Shown one piece after another: positions 28,965-38,181 of a stretch of DNA of 64,000 nt. Position numbers and translations under genes: made by a program. Under the pieces are notes generated by a model. That model did not search any database. It was given only the letters and a program-made list of their open reading frames with translations, and had not been told where the DNA came from. Every line of letters begins with the position of its first letter. Positions within the stretch are counted from its first letter, which is position 1. Source of the stretch: Vibrio cyclitrophicus (GTDB taxonomy: Bacteria; Pseudomonadota; Gammaproteobacteria; Enterobacterales; Vibrionaceae); NCBI RefSeq assembly GCF_024347435.1, contig NZ_AP025481.1:124001-188000 (forward strand), in the 5' to 3' direction.

Positions 28965-30313
28965 TTTCAGACAAACACATAGTTCTTATCGACGATGAAA
29001 TCGATGTCGTTGAAGCCGTGAGCGAAATGTTAGAGCTGGAAGGTTTTCGCGTCACCACTTTTACCGACCCCAACCTTGGCCTTAAGTCACTCAAGGCGAA
29101 CAGCCATTCAGTGGTGTTGTGTGACGTACGTATGCCGAAAGTGGATGGCTTGACGTTATTAAGTTCAATTCAACACCGAGCGGCTGATGTTCCTGTGTTG
29201 TTGATGAGTGGCCACGGTGATATTCCGATGGCAATAGAAGCGATGAAGTTAGGTGCTTTCGATTTTTTAGAAAAACCACTAAATGCTAGTGAGCTAGTGG
29301 AAAAACTCGATCTCGCGTTGGCACAATGTCAGCACAACAGTCCGAAAATATCCGGTGACGATCAGGAAACAGACTTACCGATTGAGTCGGTGGTCATTGG
29401 CCAGTCAAAAGCGATGGAAACCATACGTAACCAAGTGCTTGCCTTATCGCATACCGGTGTCGATACCATTATTAATGGTGAAACCGGAACGGGTAAAGAG
29501 GTGATTGCTCGTGCTCTACATCAATTTAGCCGTCGTAAGGCTAGACCGTTTGTTGCGATTAATTGCGGGGGTATGACAGAAAGCATTATTGAGAGTGAGT
29601 TGTTTGGCCACGAAGCCGGTTCATTTACCAGTGCTAACAAAAAGCGTATTGGTAAAATAGAGCAAGCCAATGGCGGTACTCTGTTTCTCGATGAAATAGA
29701 AAGTATGCCGATTGCGGTGCAGATTAAATTGCTTCGTGTGATTCAAGAGCGAATGATAGAACGCGTTGGCGGCAATGAATTGATCCCTGTCGATATCGTG
29801 GTGGTCGCTGCCAGTAAAGCTGATCTGGCAAGCCTCAGTGAATCCGGTGAGTTTAGAGCGGATCTCTTTTATCGTCTTAATATTGCAAGCTTAAACCTCC
29901 CTGCGTTACGCCATAGAAAAGAAGATATTCAGGTGCTGTTTCGCCACTTTGTGATTCAGGCAAGCCAAAAATACAAGACGCGCCCTTCAACGATTTATCC
30001 GGAGCAGATACAGCAGCTATGTCGACACGAATGGCCTGGAAACGTGCGCGAATTACGTAATGTGGCCGACCGTTTTGTTTTGGGTATTGTAGGCGACGGT
30101 TTTGACCTGCAATCGCCGATTTGTGAAGCGCCTGGAGAAGATTTTGCGTTTGAAAAGCAGATGGAACAGTACGAAAGAAACGTGCTGACCGAAGCCCTTA
30201 TTGAAAGCGCAGGCAATATCAATGAGGTTTCAAATAAGCTGAACCTACCGCGCAAAACTCTTTATCGAAAAATGAAAAAACATCAACTGGATAAAGAAAG
30301 TTTCAAGGCTTAA
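28961..30313 (+). CDS. Sigma-54 activating response regulator, DctD-like
   Basis: A 450-residue enhancer-binding protein. The receiver domain has acidic Asp11-Asp12 and phospho-acceptor Asp55 (LCDVRMP). The AAA+ domain has Walker A GETGTGKE (173-180) and Walker B TLFLDEI. A Fis-type helix-turn-helix ends the protein (SNKLNLPRKTLYRKM). The loop that contacts sigma-54 reads GSFTSA (220-225) instead of the canonical GAFTGA; the key threonine is kept. Two -24/-12 promoters with a shared palindrome lie in front of the next two transcription units, the obvious targets. Confidence 0.92.
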   Translation: MISDKHIVLIDDEIDVVEAVSEMLELEGFRVTTFTDPNLGLKSLKANSHSVVLCDVRMPKVDGLTLLSSIQHRAADVPVLLMSGHGDIPMAIEAMKLGAFDFLEKPLNASELVEKLDLALAQCQHNSPKISGDDQETDLPIESVVIGQSKAMETIRNQVLALSHTGVDTIINGETGTGKEVIARALHQFSRRKARPFVAINCGGMTESIIESELFGHEAGSFTSANKKRIGKIEQANGGTLFLDEIESMPIAVQIKLLRVIQERMIERVGGNELIPVDIVVVAASKADLASLSESGEFRADLFYRLNIASLNLPALRHRKEDIQVLFRHFVIQASQKYKTRPSTIYPEQIQQLCRHEWPGNVRELRNVADRFVLGIVGDGFDLQSPICEAPGEDFAFEKQMEQYERNVLTEALIESAGNINEVSNKLNLPRKTLYRKMKKHQLDKESFKA

Positions 30314-30363
30314 CCCGTTCAGTTGATTGTTAAATGGAAAACCAAAGTCAAAAGGAAATGCAC

Positions 30364-30379
30364 GAGACAACAATGACCC
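30364..30379 (+). promoter_or_regulatory. Candidate enhancer site upstream of the phosphodiesterase gene
   Basis: GAGACA-ACAA-TGACCC is an imperfect palindrome centred about 96 bases before the predicted transcription start. Two relatives (31901-31916 and 31935-31950) precede the second sigma-54 promoter. Confidence 0.6.
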
Positions 30380-30441
30380 ATTTGGTTTTTAGTCGCATGG
30401 TTAATCGTTTCAAGTGGTTGTAATAAAAGAGCTTTAACATT

Positions 30442-30457
30442 TGGCACAAAGCGTGCA
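30442..30457 (+). promoter_or_regulatory. Sigma-54 (-24/-12) promoter of the phosphodiesterase gene
   Basis: TTGGCACAAAGCGTGCA carries GG (30443-30444) and GC (30455-30456) ten bases apart, as sigma-54 requires. It differs from consensus TTGC by one base. Confidence 0.75.
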
Positions 30458-30565
30458 CCCCCCTACATTGTGGCGTCAGCCCACATGAGGTCATTTCAGA
30501 GAAAACCTAAATGATCGAATCAAGGAAATTAGAAAAATAATTGCTTGTTGCAAGGAGATACAAAC

Positions 30566-31786
30566 ATGAAGCAAATACTGAAGGGTTCTATTGCTCTGAT
30601 GCTAGGCGTTAGCTCAATGACGGCATGGGCCTCTACTGAGCCTGCAAACTTAGGACCTCGTCCCCTCTTTTTAGTCAACAATATGGATGAGAGCCCTTTG
30701 AAAACCAAGCTACTGAGTTGTAGCGAAGGACCTTTTCATCGTAGCGATTTTTCTATTGGGCACCGTGGTGCTGCGATGCAGTTTCCGGAGCACACCAAGG
30801 AATCCTACTTAGCCGCGATTCAAATGGGCGCGGGCGTCGTTGAATGTGATGTTACTTTTACTAAAGATAAGGCGCTGGTATGTCGTCATTCCCAAAGTGA
30901 TCTGCACACCACAACCGATGTTTTAGCGCACCCAGATCTCGCTAATAAGTGTTCAGTGCCATTTACACCTGCTAACCCAGCGACAGGCGAAGATGCTCAA
31001 GTTGAGTGTCGTACGTCTGATTTCACGCTGGCTGAGTTTAAGACGTTAAAAGGCAAAATGGATGGGGCGAACCCAAAAGCCACCACGGTGGAAGAGTACA
31101 TGAACGGCACTCCTGGTTGGAGAACTGATCTTTACAGCCAAAGTGGGACATTGATGACACACGCAGAAAGTGCAGCACTGTTTAAAAAGCATGGAGTGAA
31201 GGTCACTCCTGAATTGAAATCAGCAGCGGTTGACATGCCTTTCAATGACTTTAGCCAAGAGATGTATGCGCAGAAGTTGGTGGATGAACTAAAAGAGGCG
31301 GGCTTCGAGCCCTCTGAGACCTACCTACAGTCATTCAACTTGGATGATGTGAAGTATTGGATCAAAGAAGCACCGAAGTTTGGCAAACAAGCGGTTTATC
31401 TTGATGACCGTGTTTACGAAAAAGCGGACTTTGTCGCGTCTGTTGAGAACATGAAAGAACTGCGCGATGCAGGTGTGAATATCATCGCACCACCTCTGTT
31501 CGCTCTGGTTGATTTAGATGAAAACAACGAATTGGTTGCGTCCAACTACGCCAAGCTCGCTAAAGGTGCAGACCTCGACATTATCGCGTGGACACTTGAG
31601 CGCTCTGGCCCATTAGCGCAAGACGGTGGTTGGTATTACAAGAGTGTAAAAGACGGCATCAATAATGATGGCGATATGATGAAAATGCTTGATGTACTGG
31701 CGCAAGACGTCGGTGTAATGGGCGTATTCAGCGATTGGCCAGCAACCGTAACTTACTACGCGAACTGTATGGACAGCGACGCTTAG
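30566..31786 (+). CDS. Secreted glycerophosphodiester phosphodiesterase
   Basis: A 406-residue periplasmic enzyme that splits glycerophosphodiesters into sn-glycerol 3-phosphate and an alcohol. It has a signal peptide ([13 protein letters not shown]...AWAS). The GDPD catalytic set is present: His66-Arg67-Gly68, Glu75, Glu93 and Asp95 (VECDV), and His108 (VCRHS). The frame extends upstream to a TTG, but AAGGAG sits at proper distance from ATG 30566. It is longer than GlpQ (about 360). It has its own sigma-54 promoter and terminator and lies between the two-component genes and the ABC importer. Confidence 0.88.
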   Translation: MKQILKGSIALMLGVSSMTAWASTEPANLGPRPLFLVNNMDESPLKTKLLSCSEGPFHRSDFSIGHRGAAMQFPEHTKESYLAAIQMGAGVVECDVTFTKDKALVCRHSQSDLHTTTDVLAHPDLANKCSVPFTPANPATGEDAQVECRTSDFTLAEFKTLKGKMDGANPKATTVEEYMNGTPGWRTDLYSQSGTLMTHAESAALFKKHGVKVTPELKSAAVDMPFNDFSQEMYAQKLVDELKEAGFEPSETYLQSFNLDDVKYWIKEAPKFGKQAVYLDDRVYEKADFVASVENMKELRDAGVNIIAPPLFALVDLDENNELVASNYAKLAKGADLDIIAWTLERSGPLAQDGGWYYKSVKDGINNDGDMMKMLDVLAQDVGVMGVFSDWPATVTYYANCMDSDA

Positions 31787-31861
31787 GCGGTGACAGGCTA
31801 ACGATTTCGACTGTTGATGGTTAATCGCTTAGCCCAATAATAAGAGAAAAAGCCGTGAACC

Positions 31862-31887
31862 AAAGAGCCTTCGGGCTCTTTTTTTAC
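31862..31887 (+). terminator. Terminator after the phosphodiesterase gene
   Basis: AAAGAGCC and GGCTCTTT flank a TTCG tetraloop, followed by T6. It separates the enzyme gene from the importer operon. Confidence 0.88.
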
Positions 31888-31900
31888 CACTAAAACTATT

Positions 31901-31950
31901 GGGACAAAAATGACCCAAATTATGAATTTTTAGTTGGACATTAATGACTC
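31901..31950 (+). promoter_or_regulatory. Two candidate enhancer sites upstream of the importer operon
   Basis: GGGACA-AAAA-TGACCC (31901-31916) and TGGACA-TTAA-TGACTC (31935-31950) are 34 bases apart, about three helical turns, on the same face. Their centres are about 128 and 94 bases before the predicted start. Confidence 0.62.
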
Positions 31951-32009
31951 AAAATATATTGTCTAGCTTGGGGTTTATTATAACTTATTGAAATTTAATA
32001 AATAAAAAA

Positions 32010-32026
32010 TTGGCACAAAGGCTGCA
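32010..32026 (+). promoter_or_regulatory. Sigma-54 (-24/-12) promoter of the importer operon
   Basis: TTGGCACAAAGGCTGCA has GG (32012-32013) and GC (32024-32025) ten bases apart. It shares 14 of 17 bases with the promoter at 30441. Confidence 0.75.
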
Positions 32027-32071
32027 ATGGTCAACGTGACTTTCAACAATAAGTAAAAGTAAGGTTTGAAT

Positions 32072-33112
32072 ATGAAAATCAGTGTTAAAGGACTGTTAAT
32101 CGCTAGCTCATTACTGCTTCCTTCAATGGCTATGGCAAGCGACTGCTCTAGCCGTGGTGTGTTAGACGATCGATACTGTGATGAAAACCAAGATTTAGTG
32201 GCCGATTCACCAAAGAACCCAGATGAGTGGAACGACCCAAGTACGCTTGTGTTTACTTACACTCCGGTTGAAGACCCAGCATTATACAAAGACGCGTTCG
32301 CCGACTTCCAAGCTCACCTAAGTAAAATTACGGGTAAGCGGGTAATTTACTACACGGTGCACTCGAATTCTGCGCAAGTAGAAGCGATGCGTTCTGGTCG
32401 ACTGCACGTTGCTGGTTTCTCTACGGGCCCGACAGGCTACGCAGTTAACCTAGCGGGTTATGTTCCTATCGCAGTAAAAGGCGATGAGTCTGGCTTCCAA
32501 GGCTATAACCTAATCACGATTGTGCGTAAAGATAGCGGCATTAATAAAATGTCTGATCTGAAAGGCAAAAAGGTTGCACACACTTCTGCATCTTCCAACT
32601 CTGGCAACCTAGCTCCACGAGCGCTATTCCCAGCGAAAGGTCTAGTGCCAGATGAAGACTACAAAGTGCTTTATTCCGGTAAGCATGACCAATCTATTTT
32701 AGGTGTCTTCAATGGAGACTATGATGCGGCACCTGTGGCATCAGATGTGTACGATCGAATGGTGGCAGCTGGTCGTGTCGACGATTCCGAACTGAAGATC
32801 ATCTACCGCAGCCCACGCTTCCCAACTTCTGCTTTTGGATACGCTTACAATCTAAAACCAGAGCTAGTTGAGAAGATCAACGAAGCGTTCTTTAGCTACC
32901 GCTTTACGCCTGAAATGAGTGCATCATTCAAGGGCGCAGATCGTTTCTCGCCGATTAGCTACAAGGAAGAGTGGGGTGTTATTCGTGATATCGCACACGC
33001 AACTGGTACGGCTTACACTAAAGCTGGCCTAAAGAAACTGGCAGAGAAAGACGCAGCGAAACGTGCTAAGAAAAAAGCAGCAGAGCTAGCAAAACAAGCC
33101 AATAGCCAGTAA
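32072..33112 (+). CDS. Periplasmic phosphonate/phosphate-type binding protein (PhnD-like)
   Basis: A solute-binding protein of about 346 residues with a signal peptide (SLLLPSMAMA). The fold is that of the PhnD/PtxB family: FTYTPVEDPALYKDAF opens the first lobe, and HTSASSNSGNLAPRALF is the Ser/Asn-rich turn that grips the phosphorus oxyanion. The C-terminus is a charged Lys/Ala tail. ATG 32072 has AAGG seven bases upstream; a TTG two codons earlier is less likely. It is the first gene of a four-gene importer under a sigma-54 promoter. The family covers phosphonates, phosphite and phosphate esters; the ligand here is open. Confidence 0.86.
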   Translation: MKISVKGLLIASSLLLPSMAMASDCSSRGVLDDRYCDENQDLVADSPKNPDEWNDPSTLVFTYTPVEDPALYKDAFADFQAHLSKITGKRVIYYTVHSNSAQVEAMRSGRLHVAGFSTGPTGYAVNLAGYVPIAVKGDESGFQGYNLITIVRKDSGINKMSDLKGKKVAHTSASSNSGNLAPRALFPAKGLVPDEDYKVLYSGKHDQSILGVFNGDYDAAPVASDVYDRMVAAGRVDDSELKIIYRSPRFPTSAFGYAYNLKPELVEKINEAFFSYRFTPEMSASFKGADRFSPISYKEEWGVIRDIAHATGTAYTKAGLKKLAEKDAAKRAKKKAAELAKQANSQ

Positions 33113-33168
33113 TTCCCTCCGTTAATTAGTTAACTATTCAGCTTATTCACTGAGTAAGCTTATTTAAA

Positions 33169-33197
33169 ATCTATGCCCTCATGGGTAGGGCATAGAT
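33169..33197 (+). terminator. Intra-operon hairpin between binding-protein and ATPase genes
   Basis: ATCTATGCCCT and AGGGCATAGAT form a perfect 11-bp stem with a 7-base loop and no T-run. It probably protects the upstream message or partly reduces read-through, giving more binding protein than membrane parts. Confidence 0.55.
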
Positions 33198-33227
33198 CAT
33201 TCTAAAATTCGCACAAGGAAATGCAGT

Positions 33228-33998
33228 ATGGCCGTAGCAAGCTATGAAGGAATAAAGATAAATAACCTTTTTCATGAATACGTGGCAGGCAAGCCAATCC
33301 TTAAGGGCATTAACATCGATATCGATGAGCCGGGTATCATTGCCATCATTGGCCCGTCGGGTACTGGTAAAAGTACGCTTCTACGTTGTATCAACCGTCT
33401 TAACGATCCAAGTCAAGGCGAGATTATTTTTGATGGCGCCGATTTGACTCAATTAAAAGGACAAGCGTTACGTAGGCAGCGCCGTCATATAGGAATGGTT
33501 TTCCAAGAATATAACTTAGTTGAGCGTTTAACCGTTATCGAGAACGTGCTGAGTGGTCGTTTAGGTTACATGACAGCTTGGAATGCATGGCGTCGTAATT
33601 ACTCTGCCCAAGACTTGGCAAAAGCTTTCGAGCTACTCGAGTTTGTTGGCTTACAAGACTTTGCAAACCAACGTGCCGATAGCTTATCGGGCGGGCAAAG
33701 ACAGCGTGTTGGTATTGCTCGCGCCGTCATGCAAGACCCATATATCTTATTGGCGGATGAACCAACTTCATCACTCGACCCGAAAACCGCGGTTGAGATT
33801 ATGGAGCTAATGGAAACCTTCGCCGAGCAGAAAAATATTCCTGTGTTGGTGAATATTCATGATGTGAACTTAGCCAAGCGTTATGCCAAGCGCATCATTG
33901 GTATGTGTAATGGTAAGGTGCATTACGATGGTAGCCCTGAAGGTATTTCAGAGGACGATCTTAAAATTATCTACGGGGGTGAATCATGGCTGGATTAA
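33228..33998 (+). CDS. phnC: Phosphonate-type ABC transporter ATPase (PhnC-like)
   Basis: A 256-residue ATPase that powers the importer. Walker [10 protein letters not shown], the signature [14 protein letters not shown], Walker [14 protein letters not shown] and the H-loop VNIHDVNLA are intact. Sequence and length match PhnC. An AAGGAAATGC ribosome site precedes the ATG. Its end overlaps the first permease gene by 13 bases. No C-P lyase (phnG-M) or phnWX genes follow, so the name denotes transporter type, not phosphonate use. Confidence 0.88.
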   Translation: MAVASYEGIKINNLFHEYVAGKPILKGINIDIDEPGIIAIIGPSGTGKSTLLRCINRLNDPSQGEIIFDGADLTQLKGQALRRQRRHIGMVFQEYNLVERLTVIENVLSGRLGYMTAWNAWRRNYSAQDLAKAFELLEFVGLQDFANQRADSLSGGQRQRVGIARAVMQDPYILLADEPTSSLDPKTAVEIMELMETFAEQKNIPVLVNIHDVNLAKRYAKRIIGMCNGKVHYDGSPEGISEDDLKIIYGGESWLD

Positions 33999-34813
33999 AC
34001 CCAAGCTCATCAACAAGTGCATCTTCGTCAACGAGTTCATTTTCGAAGCATGAAAATCCGTTCAAAACTTCGTGGACGAACCGAGCAATCATCGCTGCAA
34101 TTGTTGGGTATCTTTTTTATAGTTTCTCGACATTGGGACTGACCTTTGATCGTTTGATCATTGGGTTTGGTGAAAGTGAGCGGTTACTATCAAGAATGTT
34201 TCCACCTGATTTTTCGCGTACTAACCTTTTATTGAGCGGCTTAGCAGAAAGCTTACAGATTGCGATCATCTCTAGCTTTTTCGGTATCGTTATTTCACTG
34301 TTCCTTGGCTTACTTGCGGCGAGAAATATGATGCCCTCAATTGTCTCAACGCCAATCCGTTGTTTCATCGCACTGTGTCGTTCTTTTCATCCAGTGATTA
34401 TTGCCATCTTGTTTGTAAAAGCGGTTGGTTTTGGCGCTCTCGCGGGGATTCTGACATTAGTATTCGCATCCATCGGTTTTATCGCCAAGCTTTTTGCAGA
34501 AGCGATTGAAGAGATCTCGTTCAAACCGGTTGAAGCAATTAAAGCAACAGGTGCGAGTTTCATTAGTGTCATCTTGTACGCGGTGATGCCTCAAGTATTC
34601 ACTCGTTTCATTGGCTTTGCGAGTTACCAACTGGACTCAAATTTACGTAATTCAACCATGGTTGGCATCGTGGGGGCTGGAGGCCTAGGCGGTACGCTTT
34701 TCTCTGCATTCCAACGCTTTGATTACGACTTCGTCGCTGCTATTTTGATCACCATTATCGCACTGATTCTCGTTGGTGAATTTCTTTCCAATATTGTTAG
34801 GAGAATCTTCTAA
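33986..34813 (+). CDS. phnE: PhnE-type ABC permease, subunit 1
   Basis: A 275-residue inner-membrane channel subunit with about six helices. A Ser-rich cytoplasmic N-terminus precedes the first helix. The EAA loop that docks on the ATPase reads [20 protein letters not shown]. It overlaps phnC by 13 bases and the second permease gene by one base (TAATG), which points to tight co-translation. Two PhnE-like subunits probably form a heterodimeric pore. Confidence 0.87.
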   Translation: MAGLNPSSSTSASSSTSSFSKHENPFKTSWTNRAIIAAIVGYLFYSFSTLGLTFDRLIIGFGESERLLSRMFPPDFSRTNLLLSGLAESLQIAIISSFFGIVISLFLGLLAARNMMPSIVSTPIRCFIALCRSFHPVIIAILFVKAVGFGALAGILTLVFASIGFIAKLFAEAIEEISFKPVEAIKATGASFISVILYAVMPQVFTRFIGFASYQLDSNLRNSTMVGIVGAGGLGGTLFSAFQRFDYDFVAAILITIIALILVGEFLSNIVRRIF

Positions 34814-35616
34814 TGACAACTGCATCTATCGATAAAGAGTGGCAACGCTTTACACCAAATGAACGAGTAGCTCGATTTGCCGTTTACCTTAGCCTTGTGT
34901 GCGCAATTGTTTGGTCTTGGCAGACGGTTGAAGTGATACCTGAGTTTCTATACGACGCGCCTGCACAGTTTGCCGATATGTTTGAACGAATGGTCCCAAT
35001 GGATTACGCGTTTTACCCTGAATCAATTCATGCGGCGATGATCGAAACATTACACATCGCGACGTTAGGTACCTTGTTTACCCTAGTGTTTGCGATTCCA
35101 CTCGCGCTATTGAATGCACCAAACATTACGCCAAATAAAACGCTGAACTGGATTGCTCAGTTCTTTCTCGTGTCTTCACGTTCGGTGAATTCACTGGTGT
35201 GGGCATTGCTGTTTATTGCACTGTTTGGGCCTGGTGTCCTCGCAGGTATCATGGCAATTGCTATTCGTAGTATCGGCTTTGTAGGGAAGCTGTTGGCGGA
35301 AGCTATTGCTGAAGTGAACATGGGGCCGATTGAAGCTCTACGTGCAACGGGTGCTTCATGGATGAGTATCTTGCTCAAAGGTTATTGGCCACAAGTGATG
35401 CCAGCGTTTTACTCAATCGTATTGTTCCGTTGGGACATCAATGTACGTGAATCTGCGGTATTAGGTTTGGTGGGCGCTGGTGGTATAGGTGTGGTGCTAA
35501 ATGATGCTCAGAACTTGTTTGAATGGCAAAAAGTGTCGATGGTATTAGTGAGTATCTTTGCGGTGGTTATCATCGCTGAAGCCGTGGTAATTCATATCCG
35601 TAACAAACTCATTTAA
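34813..35616 (+). CDS. phnE: PhnE-type ABC permease, subunit 2
   Basis: A 267-residue partner of the preceding permease. The EAA loop is KLLAEAIAEVNMGPIEALRA, and the sequence ends with a helix pair and a short basic tail. Both subunits keep the NxRxSxxxGxVGAGG region (NVRESAVLGLVGAGG here) typical of the family. It closes the operon; a terminator follows at 35691. Confidence 0.87.
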   Translation: MTTASIDKEWQRFTPNERVARFAVYLSLVCAIVWSWQTVEVIPEFLYDAPAQFADMFERMVPMDYAFYPESIHAAMIETLHIATLGTLFTLVFAIPLALLNAPNITPNKTLNWIAQFFLVSSRSVNSLVWALLFIALFGPGVLAGIMAIAIRSIGFVGKLLAEAIAEVNMGPIEALRATGASWMSILLKGYWPQVMPAFYSIVLFRWDINVRESAVLGLVGAGGIGVVLNDAQNLFEWQKVSMVLVSIFAVVIIAEAVVIHIRNKLI

Positions 35617-35690
35617 CCCGATAGTTTTATGCGGTGCGCTCTGTGTACTGCATCAAAGTTAAGAGCTTATCTAGCATGTTGAAGCTCAAG

Positions 35691-35730
35691 CGACCCTAGG
35701 TACTTCGGTCTACCTAGCGGTCGTTTTTTT
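35691..35730 (+). terminator. Terminator of the importer operon
   Basis: CGACCCTAGGTA and TACCTAGCGGTCG form an interrupted stem, followed by T7. Confidence 0.8.
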
Positions 35731-35767
35731 GCATCAAAAGATAAATAGGCTAGAGATATGAGTGTGT

Positions 35768-35923
35768 TTAGAAAACACAATGCTTAGCAAAGTCACCGGC
35801 TTCATTGGCTGTCCAGTCACCTTTAGGCTTCTCTTTCATATCAGTACACCAAGCTTCACTGCCGACTTCTGTACACGCCATTAGTTGTGTTGCTAGAAAA
35901 AGTATCAATGCGATTTTCTTCAT
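35768..35923 (-). CDS. Small DUF3012 lipoprotein
   Basis: A 51-residue frame with a lipoprotein signal (lipobox LMAC, lipid cysteine at residue 17). The mature part has the DUF3012 pattern (TEVGSEAWC, then KGDWTANEAGDFAKHC) with two further cysteines. The protein should sit in the outer or inner membrane facing the periplasm. The function is unknown; the family is common in marine gamma-proteobacteria. The gene starts at ATG 35923 and is alone between the importer operon and hpf. Confidence 0.82.
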   Translation of the reverse strand: MKKIALILFLATQLMACTEVGSEAWCTDMKEKPKGDWTANEAGDFAKHCVF

Positions 35924-36093
35924 AATTAACATTCCTTTGTTGTCTAAATTAGGGTTAAAGTTCTATTCTATAATTTCTCTTAATACTACTTGTACTTAAA
36001 TAGCAGCCAATGGCTTAAGCGAGTGAAAACTGTATGAGATCGGGTTAAGTTTGAGGTTAGAACGACAAAGTAGGTCTTGGTCTAAAGATCGAA

Positions 36094-36118
36094 AAAGCCA
36101 GCAAAAGGTGCTGGCTTT
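36094..36118. terminator. Terminator downstream of hpf
   Basis: AAAGCCAGCA and TGCTGGCTTT pair around a short loop. It follows hpf on the minus strand. Confidence 0.7.
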
Positions 36119-36175
36119 GAAATTCTTACTGAGCGTCTATTACTATTAATTAGTACGTTTCAACCACGTGAGTAA

Positions 36176-36532
36176 TTATACCAGTTTCATCTCTTGGATG
36201 ATGTCTGAAGCAATTTCTGGCTTCGTGCTCGTTGGTTTCTCGTGTAGATCTGCTTTTAATTGTCCCTTACGGTTACTTAGGCCTGCTTCCAGTTTCTTGA
36301 GTGCTGAAGCGATTGCTGGGTACATAACGTCATCTGTTGCTTTAGCTGATACACGTACACCTTCGTAGTTGGTGAATACTTCAACCTGATGATGACCGTG
36401 TTCTTTTGTAATGATGATGTCACAGCTAATCAGTGATGGGAAATGGCTAGATATCTTCTCGAATTTACTCTCGATGTCTTTACGTGACTCGTCGTTAATT
36501 GATACATGATGTGTTTGAACATTTACTTTCAT
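36176..36532 (-). CDS. hpf: Ribosome hibernation factor, HPF/RaiA family
   Basis: A 118-residue protein of the HPF/YfiA family that binds the 30S decoding region and silences ribosomes in stationary phase. The fold runs MKVNVQTHHVSINDESRKDI, then DIIITKEHGHHQVEVF and the helix DVMYPAIASALKKLE. It is longer than short HPF (about 95 residues) and close to RaiA in length, and lacks the long-HPF dimer domain. It stands alone, away from rpoN, where hpf often lies. Confidence 0.85.
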   Translation of the reverse strand: MKVNVQTHHVSINDESRKDIESKFEKISSHFPSLISCDIIITKEHGHHQVEVFTNYEGVRVSAKATDDVMYPAIASALKKLEAGLSNRKGQLKADLHEKPTSTKPEIASDIIQEMKLV

Positions 36533-36905
36533 AAATCATACCTTTCCAATGACTGTGTCATTTAAACGTAGCAAACATCGGACAGATTCACCAACTGAGA
36601 AAGTACACATGTGTGATTCACTTCAGTGTTATCAAATAATCTCTTGGTCGTCCCTTGAAAGTCAGATTAACTGATCGCATATTATGTTTCGTGTTTTCAA
36701 TACATGTTCAAAAAAACTCCATCTTTGAATTATTGCTTTACGTCATTCTAGAAAACTAAATTTTATCGCCTTAGCAATCTATCAACTCAAAGACTTATTC
36801 TAGCTGGGTATCTATAAATTACTGAATATTTCATAGAGGTTCTCGTGCATTTAGACGTTACCCACACTGAAATAAATAATTGTACTTTGGTTGAATCGAG
36901 TACTG
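36533..36905. other. Intergenic region between hpf and glgC
   Basis: AT-rich sequence with the hpf promoter. A 24-codon GTG frame at 36846 with GAGG upstream ends inside the next terminator and has no counterpart I recognise. Nothing else was seen. Confidence 0.4.
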
Positions 36906-36906
36906 A

Positions 36907-36931
36907 AAAAGGCAACTGAAGTTGCCTTTTT
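36907..36931. terminator. Terminator downstream of glgC
   Basis: AAAAGGCAACT and AGTTGCCTTTT form a perfect 11-bp stem with A- and T-runs outside. Confidence 0.82.
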
Positions 36932-36957
36932 ATGGATAGATTGAATTCTATTGTAGG

Positions 36958-38181
36958 TTAGGATTTATTAAACTCGTAAGACGATGGAACCACGATCACA
37001 CCTTTTTTTGACATATGAAAGCGCGCAGCATCCGCTCTACTGTCAATACCGATTTGAGTACCATCTGGTACTTTCACATGCTTGTCGATGATACAGTTTT
37101 GTATGTGACAGTTTTTCCCGATTTCAACATCTTCAAAAAGAATACTGTCAATCACAATGGCCGCGTTGTTGACTTTTACCTTAGGAAAGAAGATCGAATT
37201 CTGCGCTGAACCACCCTCTATCACCACACCATTTGCGATCATTGAGTTAATAAATATACCTTGATTACCTTCTACTGACGCTATGGTTCGCGCGGGCGGC
37301 AATTGAGGTTCGTAAGTTCGAATTGCCCAATCAGGTTGATATAAATCGATAGGAGAAACCGGTTTTAGTAAGTCCATATTGGCTTGGTAATAAGAGTCGA
37401 GTGTACCGACATCTCTCCAGTATGCATCTTGTGTGACTCTGCCTTCGGTATCTCCAAACTTGTAAGCATAAACGCTTTTCTCACCCACTAATTTAGGTAT
37501 CACGTCTTTGCCAAAATCGTGGCTGGAGTCTGGATTTTCTGCGTCCGCCAATAGTGCTTGTGTTAACACTTCTTTATCGAAGATATAAATACCCATTGAA
37601 GCCATGCTTCGTGTTGGTCTTCCGGGTACACATGCAGGGTAGCGTGGTTTTTCTGTGAAGTTACTTATTTGATGCGCTTCGTTAATTTCCATAACGCCAA
37701 ACTCTTTGGCTTCGTCTATCGACACTTCCATACAAGCCACGGTTAAGTCGGCTTCATTCTGTTTATGTTGTTTGAGCATTGGCGCGTAGTCCATACGATA
37801 TATATGGTCGCCTGACAACACCACCACATGCTTCGCTTCACTGCGAGAGAGCAAATACAAGTTTTGATAAATGGCGTCGGCCGTACCGCTGTACCAGCTA
37901 TCACCTGTTCGCATTTGTGGGGGGACATTGGTGATGTATTCGCCAAGCTCGGGGTTAAGCACCGACCAACCATCTCGTAAATGTTTTTGTAAAGAGTGAG
38001 ATTTGTATTGAGTCAGCACTAAAATTTGACGAAGCCCCGAGTGCAGGCAGTTCGCTAGAGTGAAATCGATGATTCGATATTTGCCACCAAATGGTACCGC
38101 AGGTTTTGCGCGATTATCGGTGAGGGGGGAAAGCCGAGAGCCAACACCGCCGGCCAGAACGATAGTTAGAGTGTCTTGCAT
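36958..38181 (-). CDS. glgC: Glucose-1-phosphate adenylyltransferase (ADP-glucose pyrophosphorylase)
   Basis: Makes ADP-glucose from glucose 1-phosphate and ATP, the committed step of glycogen synthesis. The N-terminal nucleotidyl-transferase has LAGGVGSRLSPLTDNRAKP and PFGGKYRIIDF, and the catalytic Asp lies in LSGDHIYRMDY. The C-terminal beta-helix is present. The open frame runs 15 codons further upstream, but the natural start is the ATG at 38181 (MQDTLTIVLAGG), giving 407 residues. No other glg gene is adjacent, so it is expressed alone. Confidence 0.92.
   Translation of the reverse strand: MQDTLTIVLAGGVGSRLSPLTDNRAKPAVPFGGKYRIIDFTLANCLHSGLRQILVLTQYKSHSLQKHLRDGWSVLNPELGEYITNVPPQMRTGDSWYSGTADAIYQNLYLLSRSEAKHVVVLSGDHIYRMDYAPMLKQHKQNEADLTVACMEVSIDEAKEFGVMEINEAHQISNFTEKPRYPACVPGRPTRSMASMGIYIFDKEVLTQALLADAENPDSSHDFGKDVIPKLVGEKSVYAYKFGDTEGRVTQDAYWRDVGTLDSYYQANMDLLKPVSPIDLYQPDWAIRTYEPQLPPARTIASVEGNQGIFINSMIANGVVIEGGSAQNSIFFPKVKVNNAAIVIDSILFEDVEIGKNCHIQNCIIDKHVKVPDGTQIGIDSRADAARFHMSKKGVIVVPSSYEFNKS

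Noticed and set aside
33228..35616. Reading the phn genes as a phosphonate degradation operon
   Set aside because: No C-P lyase, phosphonatase or aminotransferase gene accompanies them; only transporter type can be stated.
36846..36920. 24-codon GTG frame with GAGG upstream before the glgC terminator
   Set aside because: It is very short, runs into a terminator stem, and no gene downstream on that strand could use it as a leader peptide.
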